DNA of 64,000 bases, from NCBI RefSeq assembly GCF_031157525.1, contig NZ_JAVIXR010000013.1, positions 42,494 to 106,493 of the forward strand, written 5' to 3'. Shown one piece after another: positions 38,964 through 48,347 of this stretch. The position numbers and the translations under genes are program-made. Each line of letters starts with the position of its first letter. Positions within the stretch are counted from its first letter, which is position 1. This DNA comes from Marinobacter sediminicola. Its GTDB lineage: Bacteria; Pseudomonadota; Gammaproteobacteria; Pseudomonadales; Oleiphilaceae. The notes beneath the pieces were generated by a model that saw only the letters and a list, made by a program, of their open reading frames with translations, made no database searches and had not been told where the DNA came from.

Positions 38964-39096
38964 ATCCGGCCCCGTAGAAGAGTTGTTTTTTCAGGACCTA
39001 TCAAGATATCAAGTCCAAACACCCCAAACCATTATCTATATTGGATACAATCTATATAGAAAAGGCATGGAGCCTATCAGGGGCATGGAAGGAGGC

Positions 39097-39121
39097 GGCG
39101 AGCCCTGTTTCCGGGCTCGCC
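39097..39121 (-). terminator. Possible terminator after the aldolase-family gene
   Basis: GGCGAGCCC (39097-39105) pairs perfectly with GGGCTCGCC (39113-39121). On the minus strand it follows the 39157 stop codon by 36 nt but is not followed by a real T tract. Confidence 0.4.
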
Positions 39122-39156
39122 GGGCACATCATATTCGCAGCGGCTGCGGATATTCG

Positions 39157-39930
39157 TTAAGCGGCATAAGACGGGTCAGTGCGATCGAGCATCCGCAGGA
39201 GCGCAGGCCACTCACGCTTGCCCAACAAGCCCCGCTTGCTTGGGTGCAGCACATCTGCCGTCGCATCGCACGCTTGCTGAGTTGGCATATTGAGCCTCCG
39301 CCCCATGGACAAGGCATCGACCTGGGCTTTGCAGGCCATTTCCAGCCAATAAATGCGACTGAAAGCCTCGCCTACGGAAGGGCCAACCGCCAGAAGGCCG
39401 TGGTTTCTCAGGATCATCACGTTATGCTCGCCCAGATCCCTCTGGAGCCGGGCCTTTTCATCCGGATTAAGAGCCGGGCCTTCGTATTCGTGGTACGCCA
39501 CGGCGTTGTAAAACCGCATGGCGCTCTGGGTCAAAGGCAGCAACCCTTCCTCAATAGCCGACACGGCCATGCCCGCACGCGTGTGGGTGTGTATCACACA
39601 CATGGCGTCATGGCGCACTTGATGCACAGCCGTATGGATGAGCGCGCCGGCTTGATTGACACCATATCCATGAGGGCTCTGCGGCTCCAGAACCACCTCC
39701 CCGTTCAGATCAATGGTTATCAGGCTGGATGCGGTAATTTCGTTATAGAGATACCCATAGGCGTTAATCAGTAAATGCTCTGTGCCGGGAATTCGCGCCG
39801 AAATGTGGTTATAGATCATATCGGTCATACCATAGTGGTGGACCAGCCTGTAACAGGCTGCCAACTCCACTCGGGCCGCCCACTCTTCCGGTGACACCAC
39901 ATCACGAACCTGCTCTATCGCTACTTTCAT
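39157..39930 (-). CDS. Class II aldolase/adducin family protein
   Basis: A 257-residue protein of the fuculose-phosphate-aldolase-like fold. Probable zinc ligands are CVIHTHTRAGMAV (His-Thr-His), VAYHEYEG and ILRNHGLLAVG. The family includes sugar-phosphate aldolases, decarboxylases and proteins of unknown reaction. In this context it could cleave or decarboxylate a hydroxy/oxo acid. RBS AGGAGG precedes ATG 39930. It lies 37 bp downstream of the TauD/TfdA-like gene and is probably cotranscribed. Confidence 0.82.
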   Translation of the reverse strand: MKVAIEQVRDVVSPEEWAARVELAACYRLVHHYGMTDMIYNHISARIPGTEHLLINAYGYLYNEITASSLITIDLNGEVVLEPQSPHGYGVNQAGALIHTAVHQVRHDAMCVIHTHTRAGMAVSAIEEGLLPLTQSAMRFYNAVAYHEYEGPALNPDEKARLQRDLGEHNVMILRNHGLLAVGPSVGEAFSRIYWLEMACKAQVDALSMGRRLNMPTQQACDATADVLHPSKRGLLGKREWPALLRMLDRTDPSYAA

Positions 39931-39967
39931 GAAAGGCCTCCTCTGCCGTCAGATTTCATCAGGTTCT

Positions 39968-41005
39968 TCATCCCAGCATTGCCACCTGCACGTCGCGACT
40001 TCCATCAAACGGGTTGCGGCCATGCCAAACCTGCAAGTTATCGAGAATCATCACGTCGCCATCCTTCCACTGCCAGGCTCGCTCCCGTTCGTCGAGAAAT
40101 CTGGTGAAGTGCAAGGCTTCTTCTTCAGTAAGGGAGTCTCCATTGCCAAGGAAGGTGCCAGAGGGGCGCTCCTGGGTCTCCTTTAGCCGCCGGATGATTT
40201 CAGGATCCAAACCGGCCATATTGCTGTCGACCCTGTAGATATGGAGGTTGGATCTGTAGAGCTTTTGCCCGGTATCGGGGTGCTCCACCACCGCCGCAGT
40301 GCGGTTCACCATGGTCAAACTCCCATCTTTATTCCAGATGGGCTCCAGCCCTCGCTCCTTGCACCGTTCTGTCACTTCGTCCCTGTCTTCTGTTTCGAAG
40401 GCAACATCCCATCCCCGCAGATCTACATGTGGAACCGATGCTTCCAACTGCCCGGTTGGTTCCGCAAAGTTACGCACCGTCATCACGCCGTGGGTTTCCA
40501 GTTTTTCCTGCAAATCGGATGGAAGTGACTCAAATAGCCCTCGCGTATCCGCAACAATGGTAGCGCCACCTGTGTGCGCGGTTTCCTTGCTGAAAAAAGC
40601 GACTCTCGGCGGAAAACTCTGCATATAGGCCATTTCTGAGTGCAGACGAATTTTTGCATTTTTATCGAGCCGGGTTGCTTCCATCACTTTGCCTGCAATT
40701 TGGCTTCGCGGAGCGAGTCCACCCAGGTAATCGCCGTCGTAAGACGGAAATACCCCAACAATCGCCCCAAAATCTTCAGTTTCGCGCACAGGAAAGCCGC
40801 GCAAGATAACGCCGCCATGGGTGATGATGAGCTTGTCGAGCAGGTCGCGATGAGACTCCATCCAATCAATAAAAGGCTTCCGGGACTGGAGCCGCTCTCC
40901 GGCTGGCTCTATAAACAGCAGTGGCGAGCTTTCCTTGGGCGCATGGCAGATTACATCCGGGCCAAGCAGTTTAACGTCTTCCGATATTTCGAAGGTCATA
41001 GTCAT
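39968..41005 (-). CDS. TauD/TfdA-family Fe(II)/2-oxoglutarate-type dioxygenase
   Basis: A protein of about 345 residues with the TauD fold. The facial-triad positions are visible as IRLHSEMAYM (H-x-E rather than the common H-x-D) and LQVWHGRNPFDGSRD (distal His and the 2-oxoglutarate-binding Arg). It would hydroxylate its substrate using O2 and 2-oxoglutarate. The start at 41005 follows AAGGAGT at 6 bp; the frame extends to 41065 without an RBS. It is upstream of, and probably cotranscribed with, the aldolase-family gene, so hydroxylation followed by C-C cleavage is conceivable. Confidence 0.8.
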   Translation of the reverse strand: MTMTFEISEDVKLLGPDVICHAPKESSPLLFIEPAGERLQSRKPFIDWMESHRDLLDKLIITHGGVILRGFPVRETEDFGAIVGVFPSYDGDYLGGLAPRSQIAGKVMEATRLDKNAKIRLHSEMAYMQSFPPRVAFFSKETAHTGGATIVADTRGLFESLPSDLQEKLETHGVMTVRNFAEPTGQLEASVPHVDLRGWDVAFETEDRDEVTERCKERGLEPIWNKDGSLTMVNRTAAVVEHPDTGQKLYRSNLHIYRVDSNMAGLDPEIIRRLKETQERPSGTFLGNGDSLTEEEALHFTRFLDERERAWQWKDGDVMILDNLQVWHGRNPFDGSRDVQVAMLG

Positions 41006-41410
41006 AGCAAGACTCCTTATCCTGTTGTTTTTATTTAATACAAAAGCCCAATCAAATACCGCCACCTGGGCTTAAGAGACCACCATTAAGTCATCAAATG
41101 AAAAGCTAATAGTTGAGTTTATTTCTAATACTAAGTATTAAAATCAATTAAAATAAACAAGAACAAATAAACATTGCATTGAGTCTCTCAACAAACTCAT
41201 GAAGACAGAAATACATTTTCGGCATACAGCACCACCAGTTTTGCTATCAGATGAGATCCTCACACAGTCTTTTCCACGGAACAAAACAACCCCAACCAAA
41301 CAATACTCAGTATATAAAATCAGCATCGACTGCATACCGCATTGCTATTGGCTGGTAAATAACCGGAGTGATAGCTTGATAAATGTCTAAAACCAAAAAT
41401 GGAGATAACA
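41006..41410. promoter_or_regulatory. Divergent AT-rich intergenic region
   Basis: About 405 bp between the divergent dioxygenase and DctP-C genes, notably AT-rich at 41090-41210. No gene is supported. It presumably contains promoters for both directions. The GGAG at 41402-41405 is the RBS for the downstream DctP. Confidence 0.4.
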
Positions 41411-42469
41411 ATGATAAAAACTTTGATTTCCAGCTCTATCCTCACACTGGCGCTGACAACGACGGTTTCTGCCGCGACACAGCTGCGTTATGCCGAAGGG
41501 TCACCAAACCGGGGTGCTCGGGCGGACGCCGTTTTCCATATGATTGAGGATGTGAAGAAGCTTTCTGGCGGTGAGCTGACCTTTGACACCCACTGGGGTG
41601 GCGCGTTGCTGAATTACAAATCCATGGTTGGTGGCGTAGCCGGTGGCACAGCCGACATGGGCACCATGCTTGCCGCCTATGATCCAAAGAAACTGAGATC
41701 GTTAACCATTGGCGATATACCCACAGCCTATTCCGACCCCTGGGTAGGCACTCGCGCCATGTACGAGCTGATGTCCACCAATAAGGACATGCAAAAACTG
41801 TTGGCAGATCAAGGTTTTGTATACCTGACCGGATTCTCGACCACCGGGGCGCAGTTTGAGTGCGCAGGCGACAAACAGATTCGGTCGATAGCTGACATCA
41901 AAGGCAAACGCATGCGGGCTGTTGGCAACTTTGCCAAAATTCTCGATGACCTGGGTGCCAACCTGATAAACCTGAACATCAGTGACGCCTACCAGGCTTA
42001 TGACACGGGCCTCGTTGACTGCGGCGCATCCTATTTCTACACCATCAGAGCGTTCAAAACCTTCGAAGTGGCGTCTAACTACACAATCGCCAACTGGGGC
42101 CAGCTCCTTGGTTTTGCAACGCTGATGAATATTGATATATGGAACGATCTGTCTCCGGAGCACCAAGCGGTTTTGCAGAAAGCGGGCTCCAATGCCGTAG
42201 ATTATGCCGCCAAACTTCAGATTGAAGAGATGGAGCTGGTGGTTGATGGCCTGCGCACCGGGTCCATCGGCAAGAAGGCAGAGCTATATGAACTGCCCGA
42301 AGAAGACCGTTCCGCACTTGATGTGGCTGCAGAAAAATACGTCCAGGAATGGATTGATCAAGCGAACCAGGATGGTGTAGACGGCCAGAGCATATGGAAT
42401 GAATTCAAAGCATTACTAGCCAAGTACCAGGAAGAGAAAGATAGCAAAGGTTATCCCTGGCAGCGTTAA
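41411..42469 (+). CDS. TRAP DctP binding protein, paralogue C
   Basis: A 352-residue periplasmic receptor starting at ATG 41411 behind GGAG; the ATG at 41399 contains the RBS itself. Signal peptide ends VSAAT. The shared block is present: RYAEGSPNRGARADAVFHM, TGAQFECAGDKQIRSIADI, GKRMRAVG, LGANLINLNISDAYQAYDTG, LVDCGASYFY, end GYPWQR. No dctQM lies beside it, so it must use the permease at 34-36 kb or act in sensing. It is convergent with paralogue D. Confidence 0.9.
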   Translation: MIKTLISSSILTLALTTTVSAATQLRYAEGSPNRGARADAVFHMIEDVKKLSGGELTFDTHWGGALLNYKSMVGGVAGGTADMGTMLAAYDPKKLRSLTIGDIPTAYSDPWVGTRAMYELMSTNKDMQKLLADQGFVYLTGFSTTGAQFECAGDKQIRSIADIKGKRMRAVGNFAKILDDLGANLINLNISDAYQAYDTGLVDCGASYFYTIRAFKTFEVASNYTIANWGQLLGFATLMNIDIWNDLSPEHQAVLQKAGSNAVDYAAKLQIEEMELVVDGLRTGSIGKKAELYELPEEDRSALDVAAEKYVQEWIDQANQDGVDGQSIWNEFKALLAKYQEEKDSKGYPWQR

Positions 42470-42476
42470 TCTGAAT

Positions 42477-42510
42477 GAAAAAACCCGCAGGCATGGAACA
42501 TGCCTGCGGG
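42477..42510 (-). terminator. Strong terminator between convergent dctP genes
   Basis: CCCGCAGGCATG (42484-42495) pairs perfectly with CATGCCTGCGGG (42499-42510). On the minus strand the stem is followed by TTTTTT, so it terminates paralogue D and may also stop paralogue C. Confidence 0.9.
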
Positions 42511-42543
42511 CTCTCTGGTCTTAAAGTTATAATAAACCGGTCG

Positions 42544-43605
42544 TTATTTCCTGTCCCAGGGGTAGCCCTTGGTATCACGCTCGTTCTCATACTTCGCTAG
42601 CAGAACCTGATATTCGTCCCATAGCTTCTGACCATCCACACCGTCTTTAGTGATGCTATCGATCCAGTCACGGGCATACTTTTCAGCTGCTTTTTCCAGT
42701 TTGGCTTTCTCTTCGTCGGCCATTTCGTACACAGTCACTTTTTTACCGATCGACCCGGTGCGCAGGCCATCAACCACCAGCTCCATCTCTTCAATCTGAA
42801 GTTTGGCGGCATAATCTACAGCGTTAGATCCGGCCTCACGCATGATGGCCTGCTCTTCCTTGGAGAGATCCTCCCAGGTGTAGAGGTTCATCAATGTGGC
42901 AAACCCGTTAATCTGCCCCCAATTCACCAGTGTGACGTTATCAATAACTTCGAACGTCTTCATGGTGCGTATGGTGTACAGGTAACTCGCGCTGCAATCG
43001 ACCAGCCCGGTATCAATCGACTGATAGAAATCGCCCGCCGTCAGGTTAACCAAGCTCGCACCCAGCTCGTCCAACACCTTGGCATAGGTGGCAATGGCGC
43101 GTATCCGCTTACCCTTGATATCCTCTACGGTGCGAATCTCATTACCCTTACCACATTCAAACTGAACCCCTGTGCTGGAATAGCCGGTGATGTAAACCAG
43201 CCCCTGGCGCGCCAGTAGATCTTGCATAACCTTGTTCGTAGTCATCAGTTCATACATGGCCCGAGTACCCACCCAAGGATCCGAAGAGCCTACAGGCACA
43301 TCGCCAATCGTGAGAGCTTTCAGTTTCTGGGGTGTGTAGGCGGCAAGCATGGTGCCCATATCGGCTGTGCCACGGGAAATCCCGTCAGTCATGGTTTTAT
43401 AATCGAGTAACGCACCACCCCAGTGGATATCGAACTTGAGCTTCTCTCCAGACAGTTGCTTCACCTCTTCCATGAAATGCTCTACTGCCACTGCGCGACT
43501 CCCACGGTTGGGCGAGCCCTCAGCAAAGCGCAGTACCATATCTGCAGATACCGTCCCTGCCATAGCGCACATCAAAACTGCGCCAGACACCATTTTTTTT
43601 AACAT
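42544..43605 (-). CDS. TRAP DctP binding protein, paralogue D
   Basis: A 353-residue periplasmic receptor starting at MLKKMVSGAVLMCAM (43605, RBS GGGGAG); longer frames to 43671 lack an RBS. It has the shared RFAEGSPNRGSRAVAVEHF, TGVQFECGKGNEIRTVEDI, GKRIRA, LVDCSASYLY and ends GYPWDRK. It is closest to paralogue C near the C-terminus: both contain an identical NAVDYAAKLQIEEMELVVDG segment continuing to LRTGSIGKK, so C and D arose by an inverted duplication. It is divergent from the enoyl-CoA hydratase at 43864. Confidence 0.9.
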   Translation of the reverse strand: MLKKMVSGAVLMCAMAGTVSADMVLRFAEGSPNRGSRAVAVEHFMEEVKQLSGEKLKFDIHWGGALLDYKTMTDGISRGTADMGTMLAAYTPQKLKALTIGDVPVGSSDPWVGTRAMYELMTTNKVMQDLLARQGLVYITGYSSTGVQFECGKGNEIRTVEDIKGKRIRAIATYAKVLDELGASLVNLTAGDFYQSIDTGLVDCSASYLYTIRTMKTFEVIDNVTLVNWGQINGFATLMNLYTWEDLSKEEQAIMREAGSNAVDYAAKLQIEEMELVVDGLRTGSIGKKVTVYEMADEEKAKLEKAAEKYARDWIDSITKDGVDGQKLWDEYQVLLAKYENERDTKGYPWDRK

Positions 43606-43863
43606 TATATTCTCCCCAAAAGCAGTAGCGAATTTCATTCGACCATAGCACCGCCCCCGGAGCCGGACCACTACAACTTATGGCTAGTGGCCATGCCTAA
43701 TAACTATAAAAGAACACATTTAAAACTTGTGCAAAAGCCCACTTGCCCGGTCATATATTAAAATCGCATACCCCGGTACAAATTTATCTATTGGTCGCCA
43801 AGCTAGCCACGTGCCAACCTTAGTAGACTACCTACGTTTACATTAGGCACAGGCAAAATTCCA

Positions 43864-44643
43864 ATGAGTGACTTATTAACGGAATGGCAGGACGACCTGC
43901 TCATACTCACATTAAACCGGGCAGATAAACTGAACGCTCTGACCAAGGAAATGCGTGACGGGTTAATTAGCGCACTGGCCGGGCAAGCACATGAACCAAA
44001 GGCACGGGCCATCCTTATCCGCGCGGAGGGGCGGGGTTTTTGCGTTGGCGCCGATTTGCAGCCGGACAAGATTCTTGCGCGGCGGGACACGATTCAACAG
44101 GAGATGGAAGACGGCATAAACAAGCTTGTCTCTCTTATGCGCAGCATTCCTGTACCTGTTATAGCCGCTGTAAACGGCCCCGCCGCAGGCGCAGGGTTCA
44201 GCCTTGCCTTGGCCGCTGATATTGCCATTGCGAATGAATCCGCAAACTTCAGTCTGGCGTTTGCGCGAATTGGCCTGGTAATGGACGGCGGCGCATCTTT
44301 CTTTCTGTCACGAGCCATAGGCGCTGCACGTACCCGTGCTCTGGCCATGCTGGGCAAGAGCATTTCTGCCTCAGAAGCCCTCGACATGCGGCTGATTTAC
44401 AGCATCAGCGAAGACGCCAGCCTTCAGGATGATGCCCTGGCGCTGGCGCTAAAACTTTCCAAAGGCCCCACAGTGGCGCTCGGTTTGATCAAGTCAGAAA
44501 TCGAGTTGGCGCAAACGGCAACACTGGAAGAAGCTCTGGCGTTTGAAGCCAGTTGTCAGGGCAAGGCGTTCAAAACAGATGATTTCGAAGAAGGGATTGG
44601 CGCTTTTCAAGAGCGGCGACCTGCAGCCTTCAAAGGACAGTAA
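43864..44643 (+). CDS. Enoyl-CoA hydratase/isomerase family protein
   Basis: A 259-residue crotonase-fold enzyme. Oxyanion-hole segments are GRGFCVGADLQ (about 58) and AAVNGPAAGAGFSLALAADI (about 100-120). The catalytic region reads FARIGLVMDGGASFFLSRAI, with Asp but no obvious second Glu, resembling PaaG-type isomerases more than standard hydratases. The RBS is weak. It is a lone plus-strand gene between DctP-D and the large minus-strand operon, ended by a hairpin at 44675. Confidence 0.83.
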   Translation: MSDLLTEWQDDLLILTLNRADKLNALTKEMRDGLISALAGQAHEPKARAILIRAEGRGFCVGADLQPDKILARRDTIQQEMEDGINKLVSLMRSIPVPVIAAVNGPAAGAGFSLALAADIAIANESANFSLAFARIGLVMDGGASFFLSRAIGAARTRALAMLGKSISASEALDMRLIYSISEDASLQDDALALALKLSKGPTVALGLIKSEIELAQTATLEEALAFEASCQGKAFKTDDFEEGIGAFQERRPAAFKGQ

Positions 44644-44674
44644 ACCGACAAGTTGAGTCTTTTGAAAATACCCG

Positions 44675-44725
44675 AATCCTGCTGTGACAGCGCCCTTGAG
44701 GAAGCTATCACAGCAGGATTTTTTT
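44675..44725 (+). terminator. Rho-independent terminator after the enoyl-CoA hydratase gene
   Basis: AATCCTGCTGTGA (44675-44687) pairs perfectly with TCACAGCAGGATT (44708-44720), loop 20 nt, followed by TTTTT. The same hairpin could slow the large convergent operon from the other side. Confidence 0.88.
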
Positions 44726-44735
44726 GGTTTTGTGC

Positions 44736-46289
44736 TCAGATACTTCGCCCGGCAGCCTGCCAGTATTTATCTCTCAGACGGCGCTTGAAGATTTTGCCTG
44801 AATCCTCGCGGGGCAAATCGTGCCCAACTTCAATACGTCTGGGTACTTTATAGCCTGCCAGGTGCTTTCGAAGATACGTTTTCACGTTTTCGACGTCGAT
44901 ATCATTACCGTCGTCAGTCTCGATAACAGCCATCACTGACTCACCAAATTCCGCATCAGGAACCCCGAATACCGCGCAGTCTTTAATCCCCGGGCAGTTG
45001 TGCAAGACCTCTTCAATTTCAGCCGGATAAATATTAACGCCACCGGAAATAACCATGTCTTTGATGCGATCGGCAATGAACAAAAAGCCGTCTTCATCAA
45101 AATAACCCATATCGCCGGAGGTGATATAGCCATCCCGGTCGATCGCTGCGCGTTCTTCCGGCTTACGGTTGTAAGTGAAGTCCATATTCGGGAAGCGCGA
45201 GTAAATCTCACCAATCTGACCTGGCGGTAGAATATTACCCTCAGCATCCAGGATACGGACATCCGCTTCTGGCACGGTTGTGCCCACGGTACCCGGCTTT
45301 GCCAGCGCTTGCTCAGAGGTACAGGCAGTAACACCACTGGATTCCGTCGAGCCGTAAAACTCGTTGATAACCGGGCCGAACCATTCAATCATCCGGGTTT
45401 TCACATCGGCGGGGCAAGGCGCGGCCGCATGCACAACAAACTCGAGACTGGAAAGGTCATACTTGTTACGCACATCTTCAGGAAGCTTCAATAACCGAAT
45501 AAACATTATCGGGACCATGACCGCCGCCGTGATTGCGTACTCCTCAACCAATGCCAGAAACGACTCCGCATCAAAGCGCGGCACAATCAACAGCAACTCA
45601 CCAACCCTCGATGACTGCATGGCAAAACCATTGGGCGAACTGTGGTAAAGCGGGCCTGGAACCATGGCGCGCACGCCTTCTTTACAGCCGTATACCCGCG
45701 ACCGGAACGCTTGCATCTCTTTGGCATTTTCAGGGGGCAAGGGCTTCCGCCTTACGCCTTTTGGGTGCCCGGTGGTGCCGGAGGTATAGATCATGGACGC
45801 CGGCCCTTCCTGCGGAGGATCAGCAATCGGATCAGATTCCGCCAGCCACCGGGCGAAAGCAATTTGATCGTTCGGCACTTTGCAGTCTTCGGGTGTGAGA
45901 TTAAACGCCTCGCGTAACGCCTTGGGCGTCTCTACCAGAATGCACTGGACACCTTCCGGAATCTCGTTTTTGACCTTGCGCCAAAGATCGGCATGTATGA
46001 CCAGTATCTTGGCCGCGCAGTCGTGGAGGATATACGTCAGCTCTTCACCCACCAGATGCCAATTGATTGGCACCGCATAACCACCGATATAGGCTGTGGC
46101 TCTGGACAGGGTCATAAACGGAATATCGTTGCGCATGAAAATAGCGACGCAATCGCCCGGTTTAACGCCAGCCTCTCTCAGCCCGGTTGCAGCACGCTTG
46201 ATGTCGTTTTGAAACGCCTCATGACTGAGATGCTGGTCTCCGCAAACTATCCCGGTCAGGGCGCGTGTATGTTGTTTTTGGGTAGTCAT
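44736..46289 (-). CDS. Acyl-CoA synthetase (AMP-forming)
   Basis: A 517-residue ANL-family ligase, last gene of the large minus-strand operon. Motifs: MIYTSGTTGHPKGVRR, INEFYGSTESSGV, YITSGDMGYFDEDGFLFIAD, SGGVNIYPAEIEE and the catalytic Lys in PREDSGKIFKRRL. RBS AGGAG precedes ATG 46289. Its place with AMACR and branched-chain beta-oxidation genes suggests that it activates the initial branched acid or a downstream one to its CoA ester. Confidence 0.87.
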   Translation of the reverse strand: MTTQKQHTRALTGIVCGDQHLSHEAFQNDIKRAATGLREAGVKPGDCVAIFMRNDIPFMTLSRATAYIGGYAVPINWHLVGEELTYILHDCAAKILVIHADLWRKVKNEIPEGVQCILVETPKALREAFNLTPEDCKVPNDQIAFARWLAESDPIADPPQEGPASMIYTSGTTGHPKGVRRKPLPPENAKEMQAFRSRVYGCKEGVRAMVPGPLYHSSPNGFAMQSSRVGELLLIVPRFDAESFLALVEEYAITAAVMVPIMFIRLLKLPEDVRNKYDLSSLEFVVHAAAPCPADVKTRMIEWFGPVINEFYGSTESSGVTACTSEQALAKPGTVGTTVPEADVRILDAEGNILPPGQIGEIYSRFPNMDFTYNRKPEERAAIDRDGYITSGDMGYFDEDGFLFIADRIKDMVISGGVNIYPAEIEEVLHNCPGIKDCAVFGVPDAEFGESVMAVIETDDGNDIDVENVKTYLRKHLAGYKVPRRIEVGHDLPREDSGKIFKRRLRDKYWQAAGRSI

Positions 46290-46339
46290 AAATCCGGGGT
46301 CTCCTGTAACACTGCTGACTGGGTAGGAATAAGGTAGGG

Positions 46340-47134
46340 CTATTTACCGGTGTACTGGGGTTTGCGCTTTTCGTTGAACGCGCGCACGCCCTCCACCCAG
46401 TCATCGGTTGCCGTGCAATCTCCAAAGGATTCCGCTTCGGCTTGCAGTTGCGCTTCCAATGAAGAACTCAGTGATTGCAGGATGAGGCGTTTGGCGTTGC
46501 CGTAGGCATGAGTGGGACCCTTGGCGAGGCGCTCTGCCATGGCTTTGGTGCGTTCTTCCAGGGTGCCTTCAGGCACTACCCAGTTGATCAGGCCCATGCC
46601 TGCGGCGTCCTGGGCGGAAAACCGCTCACCCAGCAAAGTGAGCTCCATGGCTTTCTTTTCACCGACCAGTCGTGGCAGTTGATAGGTGCCGGCACCGTCC
46701 GGGGTCGTTCCTATGCCTGTGTAAGCCAAAGTGAAAAAGGCTTTTTCACAGGCCATCACCAGATCACAGCACAGCGCCAGGCTCACTCCGGCCCCGGCAG
46801 CGGCACCTTGCACACTGGCAAGAATCGGTTTGTTCAGACTGCGCATCAGGCCCATGATGGGATTCAATTCCTGAACGCGCCTGGTGAAACGGGCTCGCCG
46901 CTGCTCTGGCGTCCACTCTGTGAATTCCATAAACCCTTTTACATCGCCACCGGCTATAAAGTGCTTACCGGCACCTCTCAACACCACACAGCGAACCTCA
47001 TCATCGACTCTGATCTGTTCCAGGCGCTCGCGTATTTGCTCGCGCATTTCGGTGGAGAGTGCATTACGGGCTTCGGGGCGGTTCATGGTGAGGTACGCCA
47101 CCCCATTCTCAACGCTGTAAAGTAAATCGCTCAT
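46340..47134 (-). CDS. Enoyl-CoA hydratase/isomerase family protein
   Basis: A 264-residue crotonase-fold protein starting at MSDLLYSVENG (47134); the frame reaches 47248 but that would overlap the AMACR gene and has no RBS. Segments: GKHFIAGGDVKGF, SVQGAAAGAGVSLALCCDLV and FTLAYTGIGTTPDGAGTYQL, the last with Asp in the PaaG-like position and no second Glu, so an isomerase activity is at least as likely as hydration. It lies between the ligase and AMACR genes in one operon. Confidence 0.83.
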   Translation of the reverse strand: MSDLLYSVENGVAYLTMNRPEARNALSTEMREQIRERLEQIRVDDEVRCVVLRGAGKHFIAGGDVKGFMEFTEWTPEQRRARFTRRVQELNPIMGLMRSLNKPILASVQGAAAGAGVSLALCCDLVMACEKAFFTLAYTGIGTTPDGAGTYQLPRLVGEKKAMELTLLGERFSAQDAAGMGLINWVVPEGTLEERTKAMAERLAKGPTHAYGNAKRLILQSLSSSLEAQLQAEAESFGDCTATDDWVEGVRAFNEKRKPQYTGK

Positions 47135-47174
47135 TGTTTTTGTTGCCTCGCAATATCGGGAATTGCCGAGCTTT

Positions 47175-48305
47175 CTAGCTGCACGCTTTCCCGGCACGCA
47201 GCTGGTCAATCTCTTCTGCGCTGTAGCCAATTTCTTGCAACAGTGCATCTGTGTCTTGGCCGTAGGGTTTGGCTGCGAAACGGATGTGTGCTTCGGTACG
47301 GCTGAACCTGGGCGCAGGCGCTGGCTGCTTCATGCCGCCAATGTCCACGTAGGTATTACGCTCAACATTGTGCGGGTGCGATTGCGCCTCGATCAGATCC
47401 AGCACCGGCGCAAAACAGATGTCGCTGCCTTCCATCAACTCGCACCATTCATCACGGGTTTTCTGTCTGATGGTGTCGGCGACAATCTCTGACAGCTCGG
47501 GCCATTTGCTCTTGTCCATCTGATCGGCAAACTTGTCTGCCGGCAGGCCGGCCACTTCGATCAGCTGGGCGTAGAACTGGGGCTCGATGGAACCCAGGGA
47601 AATGTATTTGCCGTCGGCGGTTTCGTAGGTGTCGTAAAAGTGCGCACCGGAATCCAGGCGGTTCACGCCACGCTCAAGGCTGTGGGTACCGCGCTCATGG
47701 GCAGAATTGAACATGGACATCAGCACTGCGGAGCCGTCGGTCATGGCCGCATCAATCACCTGCCCTTTGCCGGATTTTTGAGTCTCCAACAGTGCGCAAA
47801 CAATGCCAAAGGCCAGCATCATGCCGCCGCCACCAAAATCCCCCACAAGGTTCAGCGGTGGCACGGGTTTTTCGCCTTTGCGCCCGAACGCATGCAGGGC
47901 GCCGGTCAGGGAGATGTAATTGATATCATGGCCTGCCGCCTGCGCCATTGAACCGTATTGCCCCCAACCGGTCATGCGGCCATAAACGAGCCTTGGGTTC
48001 ACCGCCAGGCAGTCATCCGGCCCAACGCCCAGTTTCTCTGTTACGCCGGGGCGAAAGCCTTCAAGCAGAGCGTCTGCGCTTTCAACCAGCTTCAGTAGAG
48101 CTTTGACGCCTTCGGGGGTTTTCAGGTTCAAGGCAACCGAACGCTTGCCGCGCCGGCTGCAGTCCAGCTCCGGTTGAACGGCAGTCACGCCAACCCGCTC
48201 CACACTGATCACTTCAGCACCCATGTCCGCCAGCATCATGCCGCAGAAAGGCCCCGGGCCTATGCCCGCCAGTTCAACAATACTAATCCCGTGTAATGGC
48301 CCCAT
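47175..48305 (-). CDS. Alpha-methylacyl-CoA racemase (AMACR)
   Basis: A 376-residue family III CoA-transferase-fold protein. It carries the racemase catalytic pair at exactly the positions known for the mycobacterial enzyme MCR: His126 in AAGHDINYISLTGAL and Asp156 in LNLVGDFGGGG. It would interconvert (2R)- and (2S)-2-methylacyl-CoA, needed because beta-oxidation dehydrogenases take only the S form. This ties the operon to methyl-branched substrates. RBS AGGAGG precedes ATG 48305. It sits next to a second CaiB-fold gene and near MFP2- and SCPx-like genes. Confidence 0.88.
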   Translation of the reverse strand: MGPLHGISIVELAGIGPGPFCGMMLADMGAEVISVERVGVTAVQPELDCSRRGKRSVALNLKTPEGVKALLKLVESADALLEGFRPGVTEKLGVGPDDCLAVNPRLVYGRMTGWGQYGSMAQAAGHDINYISLTGALHAFGRKGEKPVPPLNLVGDFGGGGMMLAFGIVCALLETQKSGKGQVIDAAMTDGSAVLMSMFNSAHERGTHSLERGVNRLDSGAHFYDTYETADGKYISLGSIEPQFYAQLIEVAGLPADKFADQMDKSKWPELSEIVADTIRQKTRDEWCELMEGSDICFAPVLDLIEAQSHPHNVERNTYVDIGGMKQPAPAPRFSRTEAHIRFAAKPYGQDTDALLQEIGYSAEEIDQLRAGKACS

Positions 48306-48347
48306 TAACTCTATCCTCCTGATCTCAGCCAGATTCTGTCGGCCGGT

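Noticed and set aside
36101..43605. Long repeats in the DctP region as a mobile or CRISPR-like element
   Set aside because: The similarity is explained by four paralogous full-length genes; no short regular repeats or spacers occur.
47135..47248. N-terminal extension of the 46340 enoyl-CoA hydratase
   Set aside because: It would overlap the AMACR gene, has no RBS and adds no family sequence; MSDLLYSVENG is the natural start.
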